Below, piece after piece: positions 1-8,447 of a DNA stretch of 64,000 nucleotides (position 1 is its first letter; the number at the start of each line of letters is the position of its first letter). Source of the stretch: Clostridium lundense DSM 17049. GTDB taxonomy: Bacteria; Bacillota; Clostridia; Clostridiales; Clostridiaceae. The notes beneath the pieces were generated by a model. The model worked only from the letters and a program-made list of their open reading frames with translations, made no database searches and was not told the DNA's origin. Location: positions 1 to 64,000 of the forward strand of contig NZ_JHVC01000021.1 of NCBI RefSeq assembly GCF_000619945.1, read 5' to 3'. Made by a program: the position numbers and the translations under genes.

Positions 1-261
1 ATCTATTTCCATTTCTCCATATTTACTACGAATAGTTTTTTGTTTCTTTCCATTGCGTGCATTTTCTACATCAGTACGCTCATATGGAGAATACCCTAAA
101 TGGTTATCCATCTCAGCTGCAAGCATGCTTTCAATAGTACCTCCAAGAAGGTCTTTTAATGCGTCTTGAATGTCCTCAGCAGATTGAATGTCATACTCCC
201 TAATTAAATCAGCAATAATATTCTTTTTTCCCTCTGTTAATCTTTCTTTTCTTTTACCCAT
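1..261 (-). CDS. IS256-family (Mutator-type) transposase, 5' part, cut by window edge
   Basis: Reading leftwards from the ATG at 259-261, the first 87 codons begin MGKRKERLTEGKKNIIADLI and continue into a GGTIESMLAAEMDNHLGYSPYE stretch and RNGKKQKTIRSKYGEMEI. These are the conserved N-terminal features of IS256/MULE-family transposases. The DDE catalytic core would lie beyond the left edge. A strong ribosome site (AGGAGGC, 271-277) precedes the start. A terminal inverted repeat candidate lies at about 317-345. The element sits only about 15 bp beyond the stop codon of the neighbouring oxidoreductase gene, so it inserted in that gene's 3' flank without breaking it. Whether the transposase is complete cannot be seen here. 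Confidence 0.9.
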   Translation of the reverse strand, partial: MGKRKERLTEGKKNIIADLIREYDIQSAEDIQDALKDLLGGTIESMLAAEMDNHLGYSPYERTDVENARNGKKQKTIRSKYGEMEID

Positions 262-316
262 AACAAAACAGCCTCCTATGATATTTATATTTTATCATAG
301 AAAGCTGCTATATTTT

Positions 317-345
317 GTAATTTACAGACTTTTTTTCACAGGCTC
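317..345 (-). repeat. Probable terminal inverted repeat of the IS256-family element
   Basis: Read on the minus strand the sequence starts GAGCCTGTGAAAAAAAGTCT, the type of end found on IS256-family elements. It lies 55-84 bp upstream of the transposase start. The matching opposite end is outside the window, so the boundary is inferred. Confidence 0.5.
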
Positions 346-359
346 TAAAAAGTTATAAT

Positions 360-1931
360 TTAAAATATATTTGGATCTTTTTTATTATGCCCCTCACCTT
401 GATATTTCAAATGATTAAATGCAGGTCCCTCAACATTATCGCCATCATAGGTAAATCTAGAACCGTGACAAGGACAATCCCAAGTTTTTTCTGCTTCATT
501 CCATACTAATTCACAACCTAGATGTGTACAAGTAATATCAACTATGTGCAGCTTACCATTTTCGTCGCGATAAGCACCAACTCTTTCACCGTCTACGCTA
601 ATAACCTTTGCTTCTCCATTATTGATTTTAACATCATTAGGTATAGGCATAATTTTGCCCTCTAAAAGTGTAGAGGCTACATCTAAATTTATTGATGCTA
701 ACTTAGGAATTGAGCTTATATCAAATCTTGATGGATTATATACTTCCTGCCACGAACTCTCTCCTTTAGTGATAATGTCTGTTAAAATCATTGCTGATGC
801 TGTGCCACTTGTCATACCCCATTTACCAAAACCTGTTGCTACAAGTATATTAGAGGTTTTTGAAGTGAGATACCCAATATAAGGAATATTATCTACAGTG
901 ATACAATCTTGCGTTGACCATCTAAACAATATACTTTCTAAATTTAAGGTTGTTTTTGCAAAATCCGCTAAGTTTTCATAGTGAACATTAGTATTTTTTT
1001 CACTGCCAGTTTTATGGGGTTCTCCACCTACTAATATAATTTCGCTGTCATTATATTTTTGAGATCGAAGAGAATGTCCTGACTTTTCAGCAGCTATGAA
1101 CATACCATCAGGAAATGGTTCTTTAATCTTAACTCCTAATACATAGGATTTTTCAGCATACATCCTAGCAAAGTACATTCCAAGCCCGTCATAACAAGGA
1201 AAGTGAGATGCCACAATTACTTTAGATGCAGACACTTTTTTGTCTTGATTTGTTAAGATTACACAATCTTTATTATTGTTGTCATCAACATCAACAACTT
1301 TTGTGTGTTCAAAAATATAACTTCCATCACCAGGTATTTCCTTAGCAAGGGTAAATAAGTATTTCAATGGATGGAACTGAGCTTGGTCATCGAAGCGTAC
1401 GGCAGCTTTTATATTAAAGGGAAGAGGTACTTTATCTAAATAGGATGCCTTTATCCCTAGACGCGAAGCAGCTTCTACCTCACTTTCAATTTTTTGTATG
1501 TATTCATCAGATTGGGTATATATATAAGCAGGTCTCCAGGAAAAGTCACAATCTATATTTTTTTCTTTAACTAAATTAGCAATAAAGTGAATTGCAGATT
1601 CATTTGCTTCTGCATATTGCCTTGCTTTTTCTTCTCCTATTTTTTTTAGCATATTATCATAAATTAAATCATGTTGAGAAGTTATTTTTGCAGTTGTATG
1701 TCCTGTAGTCCCATGAGCGATTTTATTTGCTTCTATTATAGCAACTTTTAAACCTTTTCTTTTTAAAAGAAAAGCTGAAGTGATTCCAACTATTCCTCCT
1801 CCAATTATAGCCACATCTACATTAATATCGTGGTCTAGTATAGGATAATCTGTTGTAGAGCTAGATATAATCCAATATGGTTTATGAGTACTAGAGAAAA
1901 CATCTAGATTAGGCAAATTTTCATTATTCAT
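360..1931 (-). CDS. FAD-dependent oxidoreductase (DAO family) with C-terminal Rieske [2Fe-2S] domain, YhfW-like
   Basis: A 523-residue protein in two parts. Residues ~38-400 form a glycine/D-amino-acid-oxidase-type flavoprotein with the dinucleotide-binding motif VAIIGGGIVGITSA near residues 40-53 and the usual family motif around GTTGHTTAK. The C-terminal ~80 residues are a Rieske domain with both ligand boxes, CTHLGC and CPCHGSRF, so two Cys and two His can bind a [2Fe-2S] cluster. This FAD-Rieske fusion matches the Bacillus YhfW type, whose substrate is not established. There is no signal peptide, so it should be cytoplasmic. The start has ribosome site AAAGGAGAGAG in front. It appears monocistronic: the ger operon to its right has its own terminator-like hairpin. 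The electron partner is unknown. Confidence 0.9.
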   Translation of the reverse strand: MNNENLPNLDVFSSTHKPYWIISSSTTDYPILDHDINVDVAIIGGGIVGITSAFLLKRKGLKVAIIEANKIAHGTTGHTTAKITSQHDLIYDNMLKKIGEEKARQYAEANESAIHFIANLVKEKNIDCDFSWRPAYIYTQSDEYIQKIESEVEAASRLGIKASYLDKVPLPFNIKAAVRFDDQAQFHPLKYLFTLAKEIPGDGSYIFEHTKVVDVDDNNNKDCVILTNQDKKVSASKVIVASHFPCYDGLGMYFARMYAEKSYVLGVKIKEPFPDGMFIAAEKSGHSLRSQKYNDSEIILVGGEPHKTGSEKNTNVHYENLADFAKTTLNLESILFRWSTQDCITVDNIPYIGYLTSKTSNILVATGFGKWGMTSGTASAMILTDIITKGESSWQEVYNPSRFDISSIPKLASINLDVASTLLEGKIMPIPNDVKINNGEAKVISVDGERVGAYRDENGKLHIVDITCTHLGCELVWNEAEKTWDCPCHGSRFTYDGDNVEGPAFNHLKYQGEGHNKKDPNIF

Positions 1932-2098
1932 TTATACTCTCTCCTTTAAGGTTTTTGAATATCATTTCAATGAACCTATAATTATCATTTGCTGCTGATA
2001 AAAATTTATGTATATAGTTAATAATTGCTATATTATAAACATTCTTATTTAACATAGCCGAAAGTTAAAAAGCTTAACTTTAATTATGAAATGAATTA

Positions 2099-2141
2099 GG
2101 AGCATATATAGATTTGATTTACACAAATTTATATATGCTCC
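2099..2141. terminator. Long hairpin downstream of the ger operon; sequence recurs at 54855
   Basis: A 17-bp stem (GGAGCATATATAGATTT against AAATTTATATATGCTCC) encloses a short loop, with a T-run on its plus-strand side. It lies 36 bp past the gerC stop. The core ATATAGATTTGATTTACACA followed by AAT is identical in the hairpin at 54855-54899. Confidence 0.65.
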
Positions 2142-2176
2142 ATTTTTAAAAAAGAAAAGTTTTTTTCAAGAGTATT

Positions 2177-3301
2177 TTAATTTATATTACCATGATGTAA
2201 AATATGCACATTTACATTAATATTAAAATTAACATGTGGATATACTTTATTCCAATCAACACTTTTCCAATATGAATTATGTTTAGCACGGACTATATCA
2301 CCTATACCTAATGGATCACTACCAACCTCTTGAGTGTATTTTAGAACCTTCTTGCAGCTTTTTTCTATTTCATTTGCTAGTATTTTTTCGATATTTTTTT
2401 GTGCCGCTTTATCTGGAATTGCATCCCAGTAAAGTTCACTTAGAGATCCTTTAAAATCTAGATTGATATCTACTGCTGGTGTATTTGCTATTACATATGT
2501 GCCAATTTTTCTTTTAACTTTACTAATATTAAAGGCACATCCTTTTTTTACATTATTATTTCCTAGATTTTCAAGTGAACTATTTATGTATGTTGACTTC
2601 TTTGCCTTACCCATCATTGATAACAAAAGTAAAGTATCTTTTGTATCTATTTTACCAACAAATTTATCCCCTGAAAACAGAGCTGTTCCGATTGTTTCAA
2701 CACCTTTTCCTTTATCAAATTGTATTTTCAATATAGGTGCTATTGGATCTATTCCCGGTGAAAAAAAATCTGTAGTAAAAAGATGTACTTGAGTATCTGG
2801 TACATACGATAGTTTTATATTATGTTCAATAAGTTGATTTACATAAAATGCTGGTCTTGGTTTATCACCAAAAGTTTGAGCTGTTTTTATTAAATTTTTA
2901 GGGCTACCATCTACAATTGCTACATAGGCTACTGAAGGATTAGATGGGTCACGTTCAAAAACTTCTAGTAAATTACTTATTCCGCCTTTTGCGGCTAAAG
3001 ATTCAGATATTAAGATTTGTTGAACTTTTCCACCTTCTAAAAGTTTAGGTGATATTCTTCTAGCATCTTCTCTAAATTCTCTTAATATTTTTTCATTGCT
3101 ATTATATATAACTTCGATTTGTTCTTTTGCATTTGGTTCTACAACAGGAATTGAATAAGTTATTAAAAGATTATCTTGGTCATTACTTGAAGGTTCTAAT
3201 CCAACTTGTAATACAAATCCTGTGTTTTCATAAATTTTTTGGTCCCAGCAGCCCTGTAAAAATACAGATAGTACAATAAGTACAACAATTAATTTTTTCA
3301 T
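2177..3301 (-). CDS. gerC: Spore germination lipoprotein, Ger(x)C family
   Basis: A 374-residue protein with a lipoprotein signal: MKKLIVVLIVLSVFLQGCWD, lipobox LQGC with the acylated Cys at about residue 18, followed by the WD typical of Ger(x)C proteins. The rest is the soluble Ger(x)C domain, which in spores is anchored to the outer face of the inner membrane as the C subunit of a nutrient germinant receptor. It is the third gene of the operon, 11 bp after gerB, with ribosome site AAGGAGG about 11 nt before the ATG. Length is normal for the family. The nutrient sensed cannot be read from the sequence. Confidence 0.95.
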   Translation of the reverse strand: MKKLIVVLIVLSVFLQGCWDQKIYENTGFVLQVGLEPSSNDQDNLLITYSIPVVEPNAKEQIEVIYNSNEKILREFREDARRISPKLLEGGKVQQILISESLAAKGGISNLLEVFERDPSNPSVAYVAIVDGSPKNLIKTAQTFGDKPRPAFYVNQLIEHNIKLSYVPDTQVHLFTTDFFSPGIDPIAPILKIQFDKGKGVETIGTALFSGDKFVGKIDTKDTLLLLSMMGKAKKSTYINSSLENLGNNNVKKGCAFNISKVKRKIGTYVIANTPAVDINLDFKGSLSELYWDAIPDKAAQKNIEKILANEIEKSCKKVLKYTQEVGSDPLGIGDIVRAKHNSYWKSVDWNKVYPHVNFNINVNVHILHHGNIN

Positions 3302-3312
3302 TGTTAGTAGTA

Positions 3313-4383
3313 TTACCTCCTTTTTACCAAAGAAACAAAAAATGAAAATACCATAAGTAATATATTAGCTGTACCCAATAGTCCTAAATGATTCATATAG
3401 GTAAAAATATCTTCAAGACTTTTTGGTATTCTGCCAATTGACAGTGAAATAATAAAAACTATTGGAATCAATAGTTCTTTTCTACGTGTTTTAAATATTT
3501 CAGATAAACAGTAGTAGGATGAAAAAAAATAACTTCTTACGGAGCCTGCCATAATAGGGAACCAAAATCCAATAAAAAATATATCCAACCTCTCAAGTAT
3601 TGGAACCTTTATTGATTGCTCAATACTGTACATTGGGAATATAAGCATCTTTAACTTGTTCTCTCCAAATAATGCTGTGCTAAAGATAATAATAATAATA
3701 TAAATTATGGTTACATATATACTTCCGGCAATTATATGCTTTGCGGCATTTTTTTTATTTGTAACATTTGGATAAAAAATTGTTATTAATTCAATACCTA
3801 AAAATGAATAAAACGCATAAGTAATATTTTTAGTTATTGCAAAAAAACCTGATTCGCCTATTGGTAATAAATAAGTAAATCTTACATTTTTTAAAACTAA
3901 TAGAAAAGTTAAAATTAATAAAATATGTGCTAATAATAGTAAGGTAGCAAATCTACATATAACTTTTAACCCTTTTGTTGTTTGATAAATAGTAGGTATA
4001 GAAACTAAAGCTCCTATGACAAGTACAGGTGTTTGATTTAATACTATAATTCTAATTACTTCAGCAAAAAATCTATTTCCTAAACCTGTAATAAAAAGCA
4101 GATAACATACAAATATAAAATTGAAAAACATTCCTAGATATTTGCCATATAACAAAATATTAATATCTAAAATTGAACTATTTTGGTATTTATTCATGAG
4201 TAATATTATAAAAGTAATAAGAATTACTATTATGCACCCAGATAAAGCTACAGCAATCCATCCATCATGGCCCATTTTCTTTGCAAGGGTAGAGGGTAAT
4301 GTAAGAATGCCTAATCCAATTTGAGCAGATATAGCAAAGGTTGTTAATTGCTTTAACGTGATGGCATTTTCTTTATTATCCAA
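3313..4383 (-). CDS. gerB: Spore germination receptor permease subunit, GerB family (GerAB/APC superfamily)
   Basis: 356 residues, almost entirely hydrophobic, with about ten membrane segments in an amino-acid-permease-like fold, as in GerAB-type germinant receptor subunits. The N-terminal segment contains the helix-breaking QIGLGILTLPS motif around residues 17-28, typical of this family and thought to line the germinant-binding pocket. The start is a TTG at 4381-4383 with ribosome site AAGGGAGGG. It lies 1 bp after the gerA stop, so the two are translationally coupled. It is the middle gene of a gerA-gerB-gerC operon, normally expressed in the forespore under sigma G (known from Bacillus, inferred here). 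Confidence 0.95.
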   Translation of the reverse strand: MDNKENAITLKQLTTFAISAQIGLGILTLPSTLAKKMGHDGWIAVALSGCIIVILITFIILLMNKYQNSSILDINILLYGKYLGMFFNFIFVCYLLFITGLGNRFFAEVIRIIVLNQTPVLVIGALVSIPTIYQTTKGLKVICRFATLLLLAHILLILTFLLVLKNVRFTYLLPIGESGFFAITKNITYAFYSFLGIELITIFYPNVTNKKNAAKHIIAGSIYVTIIYIIIIIFSTALFGENKLKMLIFPMYSIEQSIKVPILERLDIFFIGFWFPIMAGSVRSYFFSSYYCLSEIFKTRRKELLIPIVFIISLSIGRIPKSLEDIFTYMNHLGLLGTANILLMVFSFFVSLVKRR

Positions 4384-4384
4384 A

Positions 4385-5842
4385 TTATTTACCCTCCCTT
4401 TTCTTTTTTAGTGGTAGAGAAATATGTGGTAGTATTTTCATAAAGTTTAATGGCGCTCTAATTATTGTATCTTTAATACTATCTTTTTTGAAAGGCATTA
4501 TTGGCATAAAATAAGGTTGACCTAATGATTCTAAGGATAACAAATGTGAAATAATAAGAGCTATTCCTACAACTACCCCAATAATTCCAAAAAAAGATGA
4601 TAATATTAAAAATAAAAATCTAGTAAACCTTAATGCTGATCCAAAATCATAAATAGGAACTACATAGGATGCCATAGCCGTAACTGCAACTACAATAATA
4701 AATAAACTGCTTACGATTCCTGCATTAACTGCTGCCTGCCCAATTATAATTCCTCCTACTACACCAATAGTAGCAGAAATATATGTTGGCAATCTAATGG
4801 ATGCTTCTCTAATAATTTCAATTGTAAATTCCATTACTAAGGCTTCAATAACTGGTGGAAAGGCTACACGAGTTCTAGATATAGCTAATGGTATAAGTAA
4901 ATTAAGAGGAATTAAATAATATTGGAAAGCAGTTGCAGATATATATAATGATGGTAAAGTCATTGAAATTATTAATGAAAGTAATCGTATATATCTTATA
5001 AATGATCCCAACATCCACTTAGTGTTATAATCATCAGGGGCTTGAATAAAAGACCAAAAGGAAACTGGAACAATTAGTGAAAAAGGAGTTCCATCCATTA
5101 ATATTACCAGTCTTCCTTCTAGCAAAGCTGAAACTACTTTATCAGGTCTTTCTGTTGGTAAATATTGAGGAAATGGGGAATTGGGTGAATCTGTAATATA
5201 TTGTTCTATATAACCAATGGCAGGCAATCCATCTGTATTAATTTTACTAACTTTATCAGTTAATATGTTTAATAGCTTAGGGTTTGCAATTCCATTAATA
5301 TATGCAATAACAATTTTTTGTTTTGTTTCATTTCCCAATATTATATTTTTAAATTTTAAATTTTCATTTTTAATCCTTTTCCTTAGTATGCCAAGGTTTG
5401 AATCAAGATTTTCTATAAATCCTTCATGTGGACCTCTAACATTTTTTTCATTTTCCGGTTCGCTAATACTTCTTTTTTCAAAATCGTTTAACTCACATAT
5501 AATAGCATAATTTGATTTATCTATTAAAAAAACTGTTTTTCCATTTAATACTGATGAAATAACAGTATCAATATCATAACATGTTGAAGTATTGATTAAA
5601 GGTAGATACTCCAAAATTTCTTTATCAGATACATTAGTAATATCTATTGACATCATAGGTTTTATAAGATCTCTTTGTATTAAATCAATATTTATAAAAC
5701 CTTTTATATAAAATAAACATCCTTGTCTTCCATCCTTAAGTATTAACTTTTTATTAACTATATCAGGACAGTCTTTGAATTTTGTAGTTAATTCATCTAT
5801 ATTTACACTCATATCTTCAGATAAAAGTTTAGCAGCACACAT
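4385..5842 (-). CDS. gerA: Spore germination receptor A subunit, GerA family
   Basis: 485 residues. The first ~270 form the soluble N-terminal domains of GerA-type receptors. The C-terminal half contains membrane segments at about residues 285-310, 325-340, 370-395 and 405-430, followed by a basic tail (KKKREGK). The conserved RPDKV...EGRLVILMDGTPFSL block and SFIRYIRLLSLIISMTLPSLY are diagnostic of the family. It is the promoter-proximal gene of the ger operon. The start ATG at 5842 follows a GGGGGTG ribosome site. No frameshift or loss is visible, so the receptor could be functional. Germinant specificity is not predictable. Confidence 0.95.
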   Translation of the reverse strand: MCAAKLLSEDMSVNIDELTTKFKDCPDIVNKKLILKDGRQGCLFYIKGFINIDLIQRDLIKPMMSIDITNVSDKEILEYLPLINTSTCYDIDTVISSVLNGKTVFLIDKSNYAIICELNDFEKRSISEPENEKNVRGPHEGFIENLDSNLGILRKRIKNENLKFKNIILGNETKQKIVIAYINGIANPKLLNILTDKVSKINTDGLPAIGYIEQYITDSPNSPFPQYLPTERPDKVVSALLEGRLVILMDGTPFSLIVPVSFWSFIQAPDDYNTKWMLGSFIRYIRLLSLIISMTLPSLYISATAFQYYLIPLNLLIPLAISRTRVAFPPVIEALVMEFTIEIIREASIRLPTYISATIGVVGGIIIGQAAVNAGIVSSLFIIVVAVTAMASYVVPIYDFGSALRFTRFLFLILSSFFGIIGVVVGIALIISHLLSLESLGQPYFMPIMPFKKDSIKDTIIRAPLNFMKILPHISLPLKKKREGK

Positions 5843-6197
5843 TTATCAAACACCCCCATTAAATAAGGATAGATATTTATAACTAAATATAATAAGTTTA
5901 TTATTTCATTATTTGTATTTTTTGATAAAGTATGCATTTTGTAGATGTAAGGATTAACTAGCTTAGTTCAACGTCGTAAATTTAAGAAATTTTCAAATAT
6001 ATTTTTAGTAAATAAAACATAATTAATTATTTAAAAGCTAAAAAGAAACTATCTCATAATGCATAAAAGTGCAATATGAGAAGTTCCTTCTCTGTTTTAT
6101 AGCCAAATTTTATTTAAGAGATTAATTACTTATAATATATTTGGGGCTATTTTAAAATACTTTGCATAATAATTTGTTTTGACACAGCAACTCTTAT
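5843..6197. other. 355-bp intergenic region between ger operon and TPR/Hsp90 operon
   Basis: Contains the upstream region of gerA (minus strand), where I could not pick out a convincing sigma G promoter, and the terminator of the TPR/Hsp90 operon (separate entry). No open reading frame with a ribosome site was seen. Confidence 0.5.
6044..6090 (-). terminator. Rho-independent terminator of the Hsp90/TPR operon
   Basis: On the minus strand TTCTCATATTGCA pairs with TGCATTATGAGA around a CTTTTA loop, extended by AAC/GTT-type pairs, and is followed by TTTCTTTTTAG. It lies about 110 bp past the last gene of the operon. Confidence 0.7.
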
Positions 6198-7301
6198 TTA
6201 GCATCCGCAAATTTTTAAATATCTCTTTACAAATTCTGATATTACAGTATTACCATTTCTTTTATCAAAGGCATCCATAAATTTTTCAGTTTCATTAAAG
6301 AAGTATTCCTTTAATTTGTTAACATCATAGTCACCATTACTATATATTGGGGAAGTTTTAGGTGTTTTTAATCTAATTTTTTCTAATCCTATCTTGTTAA
6401 GTTTAGAAAATAAAACATAGGAAGCAGCATTAAACCACAAGATATAATCGTCCACATTACATTTTAAAAAGTTTGGATAATTGGCTACAAATACTTGTAT
6501 AGCTTTTTCTAAATTTGTAATAGATAAATACATTATGTGGTAGGCTAATTGTTTAATGAAAGCTTTTTTTCTATTAACTAGCCTAAGACCTTTTATTTGT
6601 AATGATTCTGCCAGCTCATGTTTTTCTAAGACATATAGCGGTAATAACAATCCAGCAAAAGTTACATGAGGTTGTTCTGCACAAGTATGTACACCATTTA
6701 TAATAGTATGTGCCATTTTCAAGGCTTTTTCATATTCACCTAAAAATATATGATAGCTTACCTTTTGACTTAAAGTACAAGCTGTACAATTTTCATACTC
6801 ACCATCTCCAGGTTCAGAAATCCACATTTTATAGTATTCTCTTATATCTGATACTTTATCATCTGTAACTCCATACATATAAGCTTCAACTTTTTCAGAA
6901 TAATAGGATTTAAGACTTGCATTATTTTTTAGGTATTTTTCTTTCATATCCTGAAAAAGTTCATTTATTTTACTTGTAGGAACAGCTATAAACTTAGGAG
7001 CACTATCAAGTAAAAACTTATATTGCCAAAGAAGTTGATAAAGTATCTCATCGTCAACATATCCTTTTTCCATTTGGGTAATACACCAAGAGAAGTTAAT
7101 AATACCTTTCATTAAATCTCCACAAAATACATAGGCATTAGTCAATCTATATCTACAATGTAGTTGATATACTATATCATCATATTGGCTTGAAATTTTT
7201 ACAGCTTCTTCATATAGAGGTAAAGCTAGAGTATATTTGTTTTCATCACAATAATCATCACCATCATCTAGTAACTCATCTACTTCACTTTTATAGTCCA
7301 T
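6198..7301 (-). CDS. TPR-like protein with conserved cysteines, paralogue A of the Hsp90 operon
   Basis: 367 residues, about half identical to the next gene upstream (7346-8443) along its whole length. The N-terminal ~130 residues and the middle consist of paired helices with TPR-like spacing (for example YTLALPLYEEAVKISSQYDD and GEYEKALKMAHTIING), but exact TPR registers need a profile search. Cysteines shared with the paralogue stand out: a C-x-x-C in ENCTACT near the middle, a Cys before x-E-x-P about 35 residues later, and an identical C-terminal CGC. No signal peptide or membrane segment is seen. Ribosome site AGGAG precedes the ATG. It is the last gene of an operon headed by an Hsp90-family ATPase. 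I do not recognise a named family. A co-chaperone or client-adaptor role is inference from TPR character and context. Confidence 0.75.
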   Translation of the reverse strand: MDYKSEVDELLDDGDDYCDENKYTLALPLYEEAVKISSQYDDIVYQLHCRYRLTNAYVFCGDLMKGIINFSWCITQMEKGYVDDEILYQLLWQYKFLLDSAPKFIAVPTSKINELFQDMKEKYLKNNASLKSYYSEKVEAYMYGVTDDKVSDIREYYKMWISEPGDGEYENCTACTLSQKVSYHIFLGEYEKALKMAHTIINGVHTCAEQPHVTFAGLLLPLYVLEKHELAESLQIKGLRLVNRKKAFIKQLAYHIMYLSITNLEKAIQVFVANYPNFLKCNVDDYILWFNAASYVLFSKLNKIGLEKIRLKTPKTSPIYSNGDYDVNKLKEYFFNETEKFMDAFDKRNGNTVISEFVKRYLKICGC

Positions 7302-7345
7302 TTTATCATCTCCTATTTTGTAAAAATTTCTAATTCATCCGATAG

Positions 7346-8443
7346 CTAACATCCGCAAACTTTTAAATGTCTTTTTAGGAATTCAGATACTATGTAATTA
7401 CCATTCTTTTTGTCAAAGGCATTCATAAGTTTTTCAGTTTCATCCAAAAAGTATTTTTCTAAAGCTTTAATATCATAGTCATCACCAGAATATATTGGGG
7501 AATTTTTAGGAAGCCTTAGCTTGATTTTTTCTATACCTTTTTTATTAATGTTAGAAAATAAAGCATAGCAAGCAGCATCAAACCACATGGTAGTGGCAGC
7601 ACTTTCATTTTTAAATAAAGCAGAATAATTTTTTTGAAAAACTTCAATTCCCTTTTCAATATTACTAATAGATAAGTACATTATATGATAAGGTATGGAG
7701 GTAATTAATTCTTTGTCGCCATTAATTAATCTAAGTCCTTTTTTATGAAATTCTTCTGCTAATTCATATTTACCTAAAGAATAAACTGGGATTAACAAAT
7801 TAGCAAAAGTAGTACTAGGAACTTCTCCACAGGTAAATCTACCATTTAGGATATCTTTCCCTTGTTGCAAAGCTTGTTTGTAATCTCCCATAAAAATATA
7901 ATAGGTTACTTTTTTATTTATAGTGCAAGCGGTACAATCTTCATATCTATCATCTGGAGATGTTGTAATCCATTTTTGATAATATTCTTCTATACTAGTA
8001 CCATCCGCAATTCCTGATTGATAAGCTTCTACTTTTAGTGAATAGTATGGGCTAAGGCTTAGGTTATTTTCTAAATAAAAATTCTTCATTTTTTCAAAAG
8101 TTTGATTTATTTTTTCATTAGGAATAGCTAGGTAGTTATGCATATTATCCAATATATATTTATACTCCCAAATAACTTGATATACTACTTTATCATCTGT
8201 ATATCCTTGTTCCATTTGAGATACACACCAAAAAAAAGTAATCATTGCTTTTTTGGCCTGGTTAGAAAATATATATGCTTTTATTAAATCAAATTTACAA
8301 TACATTTCCATTAATATATCATTATTCTCTTTTGCTATATTTGCTGCTTTTTCTAATAGTGGTACACACAAAGAGTATTTACGTACATCCATATAATCAT
8401 AAGCTTTAAAAACAAATTCTTTAATTTTATCTTCATAATTCAT
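7346..8443 (-). CDS. TPR-like protein with conserved cysteines, paralogue B of the Hsp90 operon
   Basis: 365 residues, a full-length paralogue of the 6198-7301 product. It shares the ENxx-type helical N-terminus (YSLCVPLLEKAANIAKENND), the central DCTACT box, the CGEVP box and the same C-terminal CGC. Its ATG begins only 4 bp after the Hsp90 stop codon, and its ribosome site (GAAGGAAAG) lies within the last codons of the Hsp90 gene, so translation is probably coupled. The two paralogues are separated by 44 bp. Retention of both copies, with cysteines and C-terminus conserved while surfaces diverge, suggests either a heteromeric complex or two specificities. No enzymatic motif was found. It is expected to be cytoplasmic. 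Confidence 0.75.
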   Translation of the reverse strand: MNYEDKIKEFVFKAYDYMDVRKYSLCVPLLEKAANIAKENNDILMEMYCKFDLIKAYIFSNQAKKAMITFFWCVSQMEQGYTDDKVVYQVIWEYKYILDNMHNYLAIPNEKINQTFEKMKNFYLENNLSLSPYYSLKVEAYQSGIADGTSIEEYYQKWITTSPDDRYEDCTACTINKKVTYYIFMGDYKQALQQGKDILNGRFTCGEVPSTTFANLLIPVYSLGKYELAEEFHKKGLRLINGDKELITSIPYHIMYLSISNIEKGIEVFQKNYSALFKNESAATTMWFDAACYALFSNINKKGIEKIKLRLPKNSPIYSGDDYDIKALEKYFLDETEKLMNAFDKKNGNYIVSEFLKRHLKVCGC

Positions 8444-8447
8444 AATT

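Noticed and set aside
5860..5950. Sigma G promoter for the ger operon
   Set aside because: Expected from biology, but no -35/-10 pair with acceptable match and spacing could be chosen by eye.
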